A stretch of 6,942 nucleotides of DNA from Lentisphaerota bacterium (GCA_012799755.1 JAAZKQ010000541.1:1-6942); one strand, 5' to 3'; shown: positions 1-5,842, counted from the first letter of the stretch. Translations and numbers: made by a program. Notes: a model not told the origin generated them from the sequence alone.

Positions 1-27
1 GAGTCCACTGAGTCCACTGAGTCCACC
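1..27. repeat. Three tandem copies of a 9-bp unit
   Basis: The unit GAGTCCACT occurs at 1-9 and 10-18, with a variant GAGTCCACC at 19-27. The array may continue outside the window. A single related block, CACTGAGTCC, occurs at 1016-1025 just before the second leader, so the unit seems to belong to the upstream edge of a duplicated leader. No function can be read from it; possibilities are replication slippage or repeated binding half-sites. Confidence 0.8.
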
Positions 28-123
28 GAAAATAACGTCTTTACGTTTGTAATTGGCATGAAACTTTTGTACACTATCACAGCGGCGGTTCCTCATGCCT
101 AGCGCCCAACCCCAAACAAGGAG
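28..123 (+). promoter_or_regulatory. Leader/promoter region of the pseudopilin gene (leader copy 1)
   Basis: Bases 28-109 align without gaps to 1045-1126, the region upstream of the hydrolase gene, with about 57 of 82 identical by hand count. The best conserved blocks are GAAAATAACGT, ACGTTT, TTGG, TTTG and CCCAA. Conservation of non-coding DNA at the same position before two unrelated genes points to shared promoter or regulator sites. The leader ends in the ribosome binding site AAGGAG (118-123), nine bases before the ATG. A -35-like TTGGCA (53-58) is present, but no good -10 box stands at the usual spacing, so the transcription start is not assigned. Confidence 0.6.
34..47. promoter_or_regulatory. 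Inverted-repeat operator candidate AACGT-N4-ACGTT (copy 1)
   Basis: The arms AACGT (34-38) and ACGTT (43-47) are exact reverse complements around a four-base spacer, CTTT. The same arms and spacer length recur at 1051-1064, where three of the four spacer bases differ. Conserved arms with a free spacer are what a dimeric DNA-binding protein would leave. The regulator is unknown and none is encoded here. Confidence 0.5.
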
Positions 124-132
124 TATCCAGTC

Positions 133-783
133 ATGAAAAAGCGGGCTTTTACGCTGATTGAGTTGTTAGTCGTCATTGCCATTATCGCCATTTTGGCGGC
201 AATGCTCTTACCGGCCCTGGCGAAAGCGCGGGAAAAGGCGCGGGCTATTTCCTGTACCTCCAATTTGAAGCAGTTTGGCACGGCCCAGACGATGTATTTT
301 GACGATAACAACGGCCAGTTTCCCATTAATAAACCACACCTTTCCCCCCACCCCGACTATCTGATAACACACGCCACCGGCGCGGTCTATCCCTACATTG
401 GCGATAAGAAGGTCTATCTTTGCCCCTCAGACAATGTGCCCGGCCAGTACTGCACCTACCAGATGAACGTCGTCGTGTCCAATTGGGACACATCCGCCAA
501 TCTCTCACAGATACAATTCCCATCCACGACCATTACCTTTGCTGACTGCGCGAAGTGCGTCAAATTCAATTTCCGGGAACTACTCAACGAGATCGTTAGC
601 GACTGGCCCATGCATACCCCGTACACGACTTCAGGTGATTATGGCTTCTGTCCGCCGGTCAACCGGCATAACAACATGGGTAACTTCACCATGGTTGACG
701 GCCACGTCCAAACGATGAAAGTCGAAGCCACCTTTGACTCCGTGAGTCGCATGTCCATGTACACCCCCAGCAACAAGTACTGA
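133..783 (+). CDS. Type II secretion/type IV pilin-like protein with H-X9-DG motif
   Basis: This is a 216-residue pseudopilin. The N-terminus is a textbook type III signal: a short basic leader (MKKRA), predicted prepilin peptidase cleavage between Ala5 and Phe6, Glu10 as the conserved Glu5 of the mature protein, then a hydrophobic helix to about residue 30. A soluble domain follows with six cysteines (41, 97, 107, 139, 142, 173). Near the C-terminus His179, nine residues, then Asp189-Gly190 match the prepilin-type processing-associated H-X9-DG motif exactly. Such short pseudopilins are very numerous in Lentisphaerota and Planctomycetota, often near carbohydrate-active enzymes; what they do there is not established. 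The ATG is fixed by AAGGAG nine bases upstream and by the leader sequence. It is probably an envelope protein, possibly tied to secretion or surface attachment of the neighbouring hydrolase, which is inference from position and the shared leader. Confidence 0.96.
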   Translation: MKKRAFTLIELLVVIAIIAILAAMLLPALAKAREKARAISCTSNLKQFGTAQTMYFDDNNGQFPINKPHLSPHPDYLITHATGAVYPYIGDKKVYLCPSDNVPGQYCTYQMNVVVSNWDTSANLSQIQFPSTTITFADCAKCVKFNFRELLNEIVSDWPMHTPYTTSGDYGFCPPVNRHNNMGNFTMVDGHVQTMKVEATFDSVSRMSMYTPSNKY

Positions 784-790
784 CAAGCGT

Positions 791-822
791 TTGGGGACAA
801 AGGGTCTTGGCCTTTACACGCC
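791..822 (+). repeat. Degenerate third copy of the leader core
   Basis: The block GCCTTTACACGCC (810-822) matches GCCTTTGCACGCC (1080-1092) in leader 2 at 12 of 13 positions. TTGGGGACAA (791-800) resembles TTGGGACGAA (1070-1079) in the same order, but here nine extra bases separate the two blocks. The AACGT dyad is absent. It lies just after the pseudopilin stop codon and looks like a decayed leader. Confidence 0.4.
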
Positions 823-842
823 TTGCGGGGTCATGTCACGCT

Positions 843-861
843 GCGGGGGCTAAAAGCCCGC
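843..861 (+). terminator. Possible weak hairpin terminator after the pseudopilin gene
   Basis: The 3' arm AGCCCGC (855-861) pairs with the 5' arm at 843-851 if two G residues bulge out; the loop is AAA. There is no T run downstream, so factor-independent termination is doubtful. It sits 60 bases after the stop codon. Confidence 0.25.
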
Positions 862-916
862 AATACGACCGGGAAACAGACGATGGGGGGAGGAGCGGCC
901 TGCGGAACGTCTCTGG

Positions 917-935
917 AAGCGGTCCGAAGCCGCTT
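917..935 (+). terminator. Hairpin, possible terminator or RNA processing structure
   Basis: AAGCGG (917-922) and CCGCTT (930-935) form a perfect 6-bp stem around a seven-base loop. Only TTT (934-936) lies at the 3' foot, partly inside the stem. Together with the 843-861 hairpin it could end the pseudopilin transcript before leader 2 begins. Confidence 0.3.
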
Positions 936-1044
936 TACTCTAGGCAGGGAACAGACGCCTGGCGCCAATCCACCGGCTACTCTTTGTCCATCCTGCCCGC
1001 CGAGGCCATCCTGTTCACTGAGTCCCCTCCCCCCGGCGTCCTCG

Positions 1045-1132
1045 GAAAATAACGTTTCCACGTTTATACTTGGGACGAAGCCTTTGCACGCCATCCTCGG
1101 CGGCGATTCCCATACTTAGCCCCCAATAGGAG
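1045..1132 (+). promoter_or_regulatory. Leader/promoter region of the GH123-like gene (leader copy 2)
   Basis: This is the partner of the leader at 28-123, at a constant offset of 1017 bases over 82 positions with no gap. It carries the AACGT-N4-ACGTT dyad and the block TTGGGACGAAG followed by CCTTTGCACGCC. It ends in TAGGAG (1127-1132), seven bases before the ATG. The distance from dyad to start codon is 89 bases here and 99 in copy 1; the ten-base difference lies after the conserved CCCAA, close to the ribosome binding site. Confidence 0.6.
1051..1064. promoter_or_regulatory. Inverted-repeat operator candidate AACGT-N4-ACGTT (copy 2)
   Basis: The arms AACGT (1051-1055) and ACGTT (1060-1064) flank the spacer TTCC. 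The arms are identical to those at 34-47 and sit at the same place in the aligned leader. It is a candidate site for a regulator that co-controls the pseudopilin and hydrolase genes. Confidence 0.5.
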
Positions 1133-1139
1133 AAAAACC

Positions 1140-4064
1140 ATGCGAAAATTACTGTTGTTGGCGGTGTTTGGCCTGAGCTGCCTGGCAACAGGCCAGGAGC
1201 TGGTGCGGAATGGCGGTTTCAACCAAGGCAGTCCCGAGTACGGCGGTATACCGCCGGAGTGGACTGCCGAGCCGGCAGGCAGCAGCGGCTGGGGCTATGT
1301 CAATGACGACGGCGTCCTCGAGGTTGATACCTTGGCGAATGCGGTCGTCTTCACGGCTGGCCCCGGCGCTGGCCTGCTGGTCCAGCAGATTGCGTGTCAG
1401 CCGGACAGCGACTATGTCCTGCGCGCCTCGCTAAAGGCTAATGGCTGTGTGCCTATGGTGGAAGTCGTCACTACGGACGGCAAGGTGCTGGCCAGTCTGA
1501 GCGGCGACGCTGATCGGCATGGCTTCTGGAAGCATTTCGACTGCAAATTCGCCAGCGGCAAGAACCGCGAATTGACTGTGCGCCTGACTGGCAGCGTCAT
1601 GGCGGCGGCCGGCAAATCCGGCATTGACCAGGTCAGCGTGCTGCCGGCGGCAGCGCCGGCGGCTTTGGCTGCTGTTACCGCAGAAACTGCCAAGCCCTTC
1701 GTGGCGCCTGGCGAAAACATCGCCCTGAACAAGCCTTATACCCTATCACCGAGGCCGACCTACTCCTATTGCACCGACCCTGATGACAAGGTCCAACTGA
1801 CTGACGGTGTGTATACCGAAGGCTATTTCTGGACTCAGAAGAGCACGGTCGGCTGGCGCAAGGGCATGCCGATTATCGTTACCATTGACCTGGGGCAGGA
1901 GGAGCCGATCAGCGGCGTATCGTGGAACACCGCTGCCGGCGTGGCCGGCGTGACTTGGCCGAACGGACTACATATCTATGTCAGCAGTGACCAGAAAACC
2001 TGGTTTTACCAAGGTGATTTGGTGGCGCTAAGCATGCAGGAACGCATGCCGCCGCCGCTGGGGAAATACAGCGTTTTCCGCTATGCGACCGGCGAATTGC
2101 AGACTAAGGGTCGGTGGGTGCAGATTCTGCTCTGCCAGGGGCCATACGCATTTTGCGATGAAATCGAGGTGTACCGTGGTCAGGATGCCTGGCTGGCCCA
2201 GGCTGCCGGCAGTGCAGCGACTGAATCGCCAAAGGATCATTTCTGGGGACAACAGCTCGTAAACAGCGTTCGCAAACGCTTGCAGAGCGACTTGTTTGCC
2301 GCCGAGGAGAATCTGTCCAGTCTGCCCAAGGCGACGCCAGGCCTGGCCGCTGCCGCGGCTCGGATTCCGGCCTTGAAGGCCGGCCTGCGCCAGCTGCCGG
2401 CGGTGGATGCGGCCAACTTTACCGCGATCCTGCCTTTGAACGCCGTTCATGAGGCCATTTTGAGTCTGAATGCGGTCAGCTTGCAGGCTGCCGGGTTCAC
2501 GCAGCCGTTCCTGTGGCGCAACAACCGCTGGGATAATTTGTCCCTGACCGCCATTCCGCCGGTCGCAGCTGCCGAGGTGGCGCCCTTGCGAGTCGAGATG
2601 ATGCGCGGCGAAGTGCGCGGCGAAACCGTAAACGTGTGCAATCCGACGTCGGCCGCACTGGACTGCACGATTGCGGTCGAAGGCCTCCCGGCGGGCGCGG
2701 CTCTGCAGCTCTGCGAAGTGCTGCCGACCGACACCAAGCAGCTCGAACCGATTGCGGCAGCGTTGAAGCCGACTGAATTGGCGGACGGCAGCCTGAAGCT
2801 GCGGGTGCCGGCCGGCTGCTCGCGCCAAGTCTGGTTGTCCTTCCGGCGACCGACCTTGGCCGACGGCGTCTACCGGGGCCGCCTGAAAGCTACCGCCGCC
2901 GGGCAGCCGGAGTTGTCGGTTGCGGTGACCTTGCGCATCGCCGGGCAATTCCCGGCAGCGCCGACTTTGCATGTCGGCGGCTGGGATTATATCAACGGCG
3001 CTGCCAACTATTACAAGGCACCCGGCAATTTGACTGATAACTTGGCGATGATGCGCGATATGTATGTGGACAGCCCGTGGGCAACCAGCGCCGTGATGCC
3101 GCAAGGCGCCGCCTTTGACGCCAATGGTCGGCTGACTAATGCCGATAAGCTGAATTTCACCAACTGGGATGCGTGGGTGGAGCGCTGGAGTGGCGCCCGC
3201 CAGTACTGCGTGTTCATGTCCGTCGGGGAAAAATTCCATAATGAGGCGATGGGCACGGATCGTTTCAACCGGATGGTCGGCGACTATATGAACGCCTGGG
3301 CGAATTATTTGAAGAAGACCGGCATGCGGCCGAACCAGTTGGTGGTGCTGCTGTTGGACGAACCGCACAACAACGATCAGGACCGCATTATCATTGCCTG
3401 GGCCAAGGCCATCCGCGCCGCCAATCCCGGCATCGTGATTTTTGAGGACCCCACCTATAGCAAGCCGGAGGCCGGCATGCCGGAAATGTACGAGCTGTGC
3501 GATGTCCTCTGCCCGAACACACCGATGATGCTGAACAACGGCGAGCCGTTCAAGCAATTCTATGTGAAGCAGCGCGAGGCCGGCCGCGAATTGTGGCTCT
3601 ACTCATGCAGCGGCCCGGCTAAGCTGCTCGACCCGGTCACCTACCACCGGGCCCAGAAATGGCGTGCCTTCGAAATCGGCGCCAAGGGCTCGTTCTACTG
3701 GGCTTTGGGCTGTGCCGGTGGCCAGGGCGATTCCTGGAATGCGTACACCCAGCCGGGCACGGAATACTCGCCCTACTTCGTGTCGCAGACGACGGTGATG
3801 GACGGCAAACACAGCGAAGCTGTCCGCGAGGGCGTGCAAGACTACGAGTACCTGGTCATGTTGCAAAAGCGGCTTGCCCAGTTGAAGAAGGCCGGCAAAG
3901 ACGGAGCCGCCCTGGCCAAGGCCGAACAGCTGCTGGCAGAGGCGCCAGGACGTGCCCTGGCCAGCGTCCTCCCCGGCAACCTGAATTGGGAGACGCCCAA
4001 AGACCGCAGCCTGATGGATCAGGTAAGGATTGAAATCCTGCATGCGCTTGCTGAACTGCAATAA
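1140..4064 (+). CDS. Secreted multidomain GH123-like (DUF4091) glycoside hydrolase
   Basis: A 974-residue exported protein. Residues 1-18 form a signal peptide with an Ala-Thr-Gly cleavage site before Gln19. Residues about 20-167 look like a CBM4/9-type beta-sandwich (opening LVRNGGF). Residues about 190-348 are an F5/8 type C (discoidin) module, with the ALNKPYT opening, LTDG, and IDLG strands. A helical, alanine-rich linker follows (about 365-455), then a beta domain (about 470-605) and a barrel-like C-terminal region (about 610-930). The barrel holds Asp740-Glu741 in the context LLLDEPH. In GH123 beta-N-acetylgalactosaminidases an adjacent Asp-Glu pair does substrate-assisted catalysis: Asp orients the 2-acetamido group and Glu is the acid/base. 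REGVQDYEYL (896-905) is typical of the DUF4091 end region. Its likely role is extracellular attack on host or algal glycans; the exact substrate cannot be read, since many family members are untested. The start is supported by TAGGAG seven bases upstream. Confidence 0.93.
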   Translation: MRKLLLLAVFGLSCLATGQELVRNGGFNQGSPEYGGIPPEWTAEPAGSSGWGYVNDDGVLEVDTLANAVVFTAGPGAGLLVQQIACQPDSDYVLRASLKANGCVPMVEVVTTDGKVLASLSGDADRHGFWKHFDCKFASGKNRELTVRLTGSVMAAAGKSGIDQVSVLPAAAPAALAAVTAETAKPFVAPGENIALNKPYTLSPRPTYSYCTDPDDKVQLTDGVYTEGYFWTQKSTVGWRKGMPIIVTIDLGQEEPISGVSWNTAAGVAGVTWPNGLHIYVSSDQKTWFYQGDLVALSMQERMPPPLGKYSVFRYATGELQTKGRWVQILLCQGPYAFCDEIEVYRGQDAWLAQAAGSAATESPKDHFWGQQLVNSVRKRLQSDLFAAEENLSSLPKATPGLAAAAARIPALKAGLRQLPAVDAANFTAILPLNAVHEAILSLNAVSLQAAGFTQPFLWRNNRWDNLSLTAIPPVAAAEVAPLRVEMMRGEVRGETVNVCNPTSAALDCTIAVEGLPAGAALQLCEVLPTDTKQLEPIAAALKPTELADGSLKLRVPAGCSRQVWLSFRRPTLADGVYRGRLKATAAGQPELSVAVTLRIAGQFPAAPTLHVGGWDYINGAANYYKAPGNLTDNLAMMRDMYVDSPWATSAVMPQGAAFDANGRLTNADKLNFTNWDAWVERWSGARQYCVFMSVGEKFHNEAMGTDRFNRMVGDYMNAWANYLKKTGMRPNQLVVLLLDEPHNNDQDRIIIAWAKAIRAANPGIVIFEDPTYSKPEAGMPEMYELCDVLCPNTPMMLNNGEPFKQFYVKQREAGRELWLYSCSGPAKLLDPVTYHRAQKWRAFEIGAKGSFYWALGCAGGQGDSWNAYTQPGTEYSPYFVSQTTVMDGKHSEAVREGVQDYEYLVMLQKRLAQLKKAGKDGAALAKAEQLLAEAPGRALASVLPGNLNWETPKDRSLMDQVRIEILHALAELQ

Positions 4065-4094
4065 GTACGGAAGGAGCATGGCGCTCAAACGCAG

Positions 4095-4134
4095 GGGCCC
4101 TCATTGTAAGCCGAAAAACGGCCGCTGAGGGCCC
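4095..4134 (+). terminator. Long two-tier hairpin after the GH123-like gene
   Basis: GGGCCCTCA (4095-4103) and TGAGGGCCC (4126-4134) form a perfect 9-bp outer stem. An inner stem GCCG (4110-4113) with CGGC (4119-4122) closes an AAAAA loop. It begins 31 bases after the stop codon. There is no T run after it, so it may act with Rho or protect the 3' end rather than terminate alone; it could also be a dispersed palindromic repeat. Confidence 0.5.
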
Positions 4135-4187
4135 GCAATGTCTCGCATCCTATCACAAGATTTCACACATTTGCATAAAAAAAGAAG

Positions 4188-4221
4188 TCGGGGACAGTTT
4201 CGTGTGAGTTTATCACGAAAC
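4188..4221. repeat. GTCGGGGACAG motif with 8-bp palindrome, possible transposon-end remnant
   Basis: GTTTCGTG (4197-4204) and CACGAAAC (4214-4221) are exact reverse complements around a nine-base loop, directly after an AGTCGGGGACA motif that overlaps the first arm. A poly-A stretch (4177-4183) precedes it. From memory, motifs of this type occur at the ends of REP-associated (Y1/RAYT) transposase units in several phyla; I cannot confirm that here. No transposase and no opposite-strand partner end is visible in the window, so at most one end survives. Confidence 0.3.
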
Positions 4222-4253
4222 CCAATTTTGCGGCAGAGCGTTTGCCGGACTTT

Positions 4254-4421
4254 ATGCGCAGCTCTTCGCCTATCGTTTCCTGCCGGGCATGTTCAAATTG
4301 CCTCTACTCCTGGAAGACCGACGACGGGAAATATTATCTCCTGACTGAAACTTGGAATAACTTCCATGAACAGAAATGGCAACGCATGATTCAGGAGGCG
4401 GAGAAATGCAATCGGATATGA
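4254..4421 (+). CDS. Possible small protein of 55 residues or gene remnant
   Basis: The frame starts at the ATG at 4254 and ends with TGA at 4419-4421; the same frame stays open upstream to a TAA at 4176. The product has a Cys-X2-Cys-X2-Cys cluster (residues 10, 13, 16) and a protein-like second half with aromatic and charged residues (KWQRMIQEAEK). No clear ribosome binding site precedes the ATG, and I recognise no family. Its stop codon overlaps an ATG of the next frame as ATGA (4418-4421), as in coupled gene pairs. It could be a small gene, the tail of a decayed larger gene, or chance. Confidence 0.25.
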   Translation: MRSSSPIVSCRACSNCLYSWKTDDGKYYLLTETWNNFHEQKWQRMIQEAEKCNRI

Positions 4422-4765
4422 ACCATATCACAATTCTGGACGTAAGCGGTCACTCATTGACAACCGCGTTCGAGTATGCGACACAAGCACTCGTTGAAAA
4501 GCAAGCTCGGAGAGCTGGCACCATGAGTAACCCCGGGTGGAGCGAAGCGGAACCCGGGGCAAGACATCCCCCCGAAATCAGAACCTTGGAAAGGCGACAC
4601 ATGAATCAGCGCCAACCATGCGGCTCTAAAACAAAGAAAAGGCCTTGGATTGTGTGTCTTCATTTGCTACTACGTGTCCACGTTGCGATAGTGTCGCCCC
4701 CACGGGGCTCTGACCTTGAGGGGTGGTGCCACCCCAGCCTGAAGGCTGGGGTTAAGCATGGTTAA
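4406..4765 (+). CDS. Possible small hypothetical protein interrupted by palindromic repeats
   Basis: The ATG at 4406 has a strong AGGAGG (4393-4398) seven bases upstream. The first 35-40 residues look protein-like (HITILDVSGHSLTTAFEYA). From about residue 44 the frame crosses the palindromic repeats at 4531-4559 and 4696-4752, where the translation (NPGWSEAEPG, later WCHPSLKAG) is the signature of repeat DNA read as protein. I infer that if a gene existed its 3' part has been replaced by repeat sequence. No family is recognised. Confidence 0.22.
   Translation: MQSDMNHITILDVSGHSLTTAFEYATQALVEKQARRAGTMSNPGWSEAEPGARHPPEIRTLERRHMNQRQPCGSKTKKRPWIVCLHLLLRVHVAIVSPPRGSDLEGWCHPSLKAGVKHG
4531..4559. 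repeat. Palindromic repeat capped by GCGAAGC
   Basis: CCCCGGGT (4531-4538) and ACCCGGGG (4552-4559) are exact reverse complements. The loop contains GCGAAGC (4542-4548), a sequence known to fold as single-stranded DNA into an unusually stable mini-hairpin with a GAA loop. The layout fits a dispersed palindromic repeat of the kind seen between genes in PVC bacteria; copies elsewhere in the genome cannot be checked here. Confidence 0.6.
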
Positions 4766-4778
4766 GCGCCTACGGCGC
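4696..4778 (+). repeat. Cluster of adjacent hairpins
   Basis: Four stems lie side by side: GCCCC/GGGGC (4696-4708), GGGGTGG/CCACCCC (4720-4735, very tight loop), ACCCCAGCC/GGCTGGGGT with a TGAA loop (4731-4752), and GCGCC/GGCGC (4766-4778). The second and third share bases 4731-4735, so they cannot both form. GTTAAGC occurs twice (4751-4757, 4761-4767). No T run follows. It is probably a dispersed repeat; a transcription terminator or attenuator is possible. Confidence 0.5.
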
Positions 4779-4924
4779 AAAGTTGTCCATTAAATGACAT
4801 CATGTTGACGCCGTGGGCTGAAAACCTGCTGCATGACTGAGAGAAGACGTGTTTGATACAGCTAACCGGGGCGGCAAATATCAATGAGTGACCGCTTACT
4901 TCTGGACAAAGGGACCTTTAACAA

Positions 4925-5842
4925 ATGAAATGGACTTATCTTTGGCTTGGCTCTATCATTTTGTTCATCGTTTCAGTGATCGTGATAATTCTTCTGAAGG
5001 TGCTTCTATTAACCAATTTACCGATTGCATACTGGTGGGTTCCGGCGGCCTCTTCCTTACTATTTTTTACTTCTATGAAGCAATCAGCAGCGGAGTGGGC
5101 GGCCGCTCTCCGACATTCTTACCGCGATTTTCTGGAATATGACAAAACATTTCAGCGTGTTAGCACATTCGATTATCCATCAAACTATGTTCAGGCCATT
5201 GATCGCGCTTCCAAAGACCTGACTAACGCCGGGATGATGGTCATCGGCGATTTCAGTTCACCACCAGATGAGGCGGGAAACTTGGGGAAAAAGATTTTCG
5301 TTCGCATTCTCCGTTCCCCTGACAGTATGGTCTGGGCGGAGGTGAAACGCATACGTCCGACTTTGCTGCTTCGCTGGGCAGCGACTCTTTGCGGATTAAG
5401 GAACAATTTTCAGACAATAACAGAGGTGTTCATTTATTTTAGATACGGCAATGTTCTGATTGTTAGCAATGCAAAAATGTCTTCTCCCAGACCGATTCCA
5501 GGTATTCAAAGGGAAGAACGCCCCAAACAATCTCCTCACGAACTGCTACAAACGGCCATGGAATGGAAACTAATGATCGAAAACAATGGCGAAAATCCAG
5601 CCAAATGTTTGGATTTAGAGTCTTTTCAGAAATCCTCGTATGCCACGGAAATATATCTTCAATCCAAAGTTGGAGGCTTTGAGTTTCCGTCAGCAAAAAC
5701 ATGGAAACGAGAGGGATTCAGTGATTCCGCCATCGAAAAATATCGCAAAATTTGCTTGGATTTTTTGCCTGCCTCTGAAGAAAACACGGCAGACACTGCG
5801 GCTGCCTCTGACGCGCCGGAAGCGGGGGAGGACAAGGCGTGA
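4925..5842 (+). CDS. Membrane-anchored hypothetical protein with two N-terminal membrane segments
   Basis: A 305-residue protein that I do not recognise by name. Two hydrophobic segments (about 6-29 and 34-50) are followed by a soluble part of about 250 residues. Within it, residues 87-112 (ending VIGDFSS), a beta-rich stretch (124-182) ending LIVSNAK, a proline-rich turn (188-203) and a helix (204-220) recall the layout of uncharacterised PVC-group proteins, but this is only an impression. The C-terminus (283-305) is acidic and alanine-rich, probably disordered. AAAGGGA (4908-4914), ten bases before the ATG, is an acceptable ribosome binding site. The stop codon overlaps the GTG of the next gene, so the two are almost certainly co-transcribed and coupled. 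G+C is lower than in the hydrolase gene. Confidence 0.85.
   Translation: MKWTYLWLGSIILFIVSVIVIILLKVLLLTNLPIAYWWVPAASSLLFFTSMKQSAAEWAAALRHSYRDFLEYDKTFQRVSTFDYPSNYVQAIDRASKDLTNAGMMVIGDFSSPPDEAGNLGKKIFVRILRSPDSMVWAEVKRIRPTLLLRWAATLCGLRNNFQTITEVFIYFRYGNVLIVSNAKMSSPRPIPGIQREERPKQSPHELLQTAMEWKLMIENNGENPAKCLDLESFQKSSYATEIYLQSKVGGFEFPSAKTWKREGFSDSAIEKYRKICLDFLPASEENTADTAAASDAPEAGEDKA
5827..5831 (+). promoter_or_regulatory. Ribosome binding site that fixes the GTG start at 5839
   Basis: GGAGG lies seven bases before the GTG at 5839-5841, inside the end of the upstream coding sequence. It favours GTG over the in-frame ATG at 5860 as the true start. Confidence 0.7.

Larger units (their letters stand above)
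784..1042. other. Non-coding spacer with leader-like fragment and hairpins
   Basis: I see no credible gene on either strand; the open frames here lack a ribosome binding site and give low-complexity products. The stretch contains a degenerate copy of the leader core (791-822), a bulged hairpin (843-861), a 6-bp hairpin (917-935), and two similar blocks, GGGAAACAGACG (871-882) and GGGAACAGACG (947-957). A CACTGAGTCC block at 1016-1025 marks the upstream edge of leader copy 2. Confidence 0.6.
4065..4924. other. Gene-poor island rich in palindromic repeats
   Basis: About 860 bases without a confident gene on either strand and without tRNA-like features. From left to right it holds a long hairpin (4095-4134), a GTCGGGGACAG motif with an 8-bp palindrome (4188-4221), two small overlapping reading frames (4254-4421 and 4406-4765), a GCGAAGC-capped palindrome (4531-4559), an ACGTG-TC-CACGT dyad (4672-4683), and a hairpin cluster (4696-4778). 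Bases 4785-4924 show only a weak possible promoter for the next gene: TTGATA (4853-4858) and a poor AT-rich -10 candidate near 4876. Confidence 0.6.

Noticed and set aside
1071..1088. Sigma-54-like promoter TGGGACG...TTGCA in leader 2, with TGGCATG...TTGTA in leader 1 (54-71)
   Set aside because: The two elements resemble the -24 and -12 boxes, but the gap is six bases rather than the strict four, in both copies. It remains only a curiosity.
807..1119. Open frames in the 784-1139 spacer on both strands
   Set aside because: Low-complexity products, no ribosome binding sites, and overlap with hairpins and leader 2.
1140..1190. Lipoprotein signal at Cys14 of the hydrolase
   Set aside because: The residues before Cys14 (Gly-Leu-Ser) do not fit a lipobox; a signal peptidase I site after Gly18 is better.
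2028..3557. Long reading frame of 509 codons on the minus strand
   Set aside because: It lies wholly inside the well-supported hydrolase gene, has no ribosome binding site and gives a histidine/arginine-rich product typical of antisense reading of G+C-rich genes.
4095..4134. Integron attC-like site
   Set aside because: The two-tier palindrome suggested it, but the core-site sequences expected at the ends are absent and no integrase or cassette array is visible.
4138..4344. 68-codon frame starting in the hairpin after the hydrolase gene
   Set aside because: Starts at the foot of the hairpin, crosses the palindrome at 4197-4221, and its product shows no family-like pattern.
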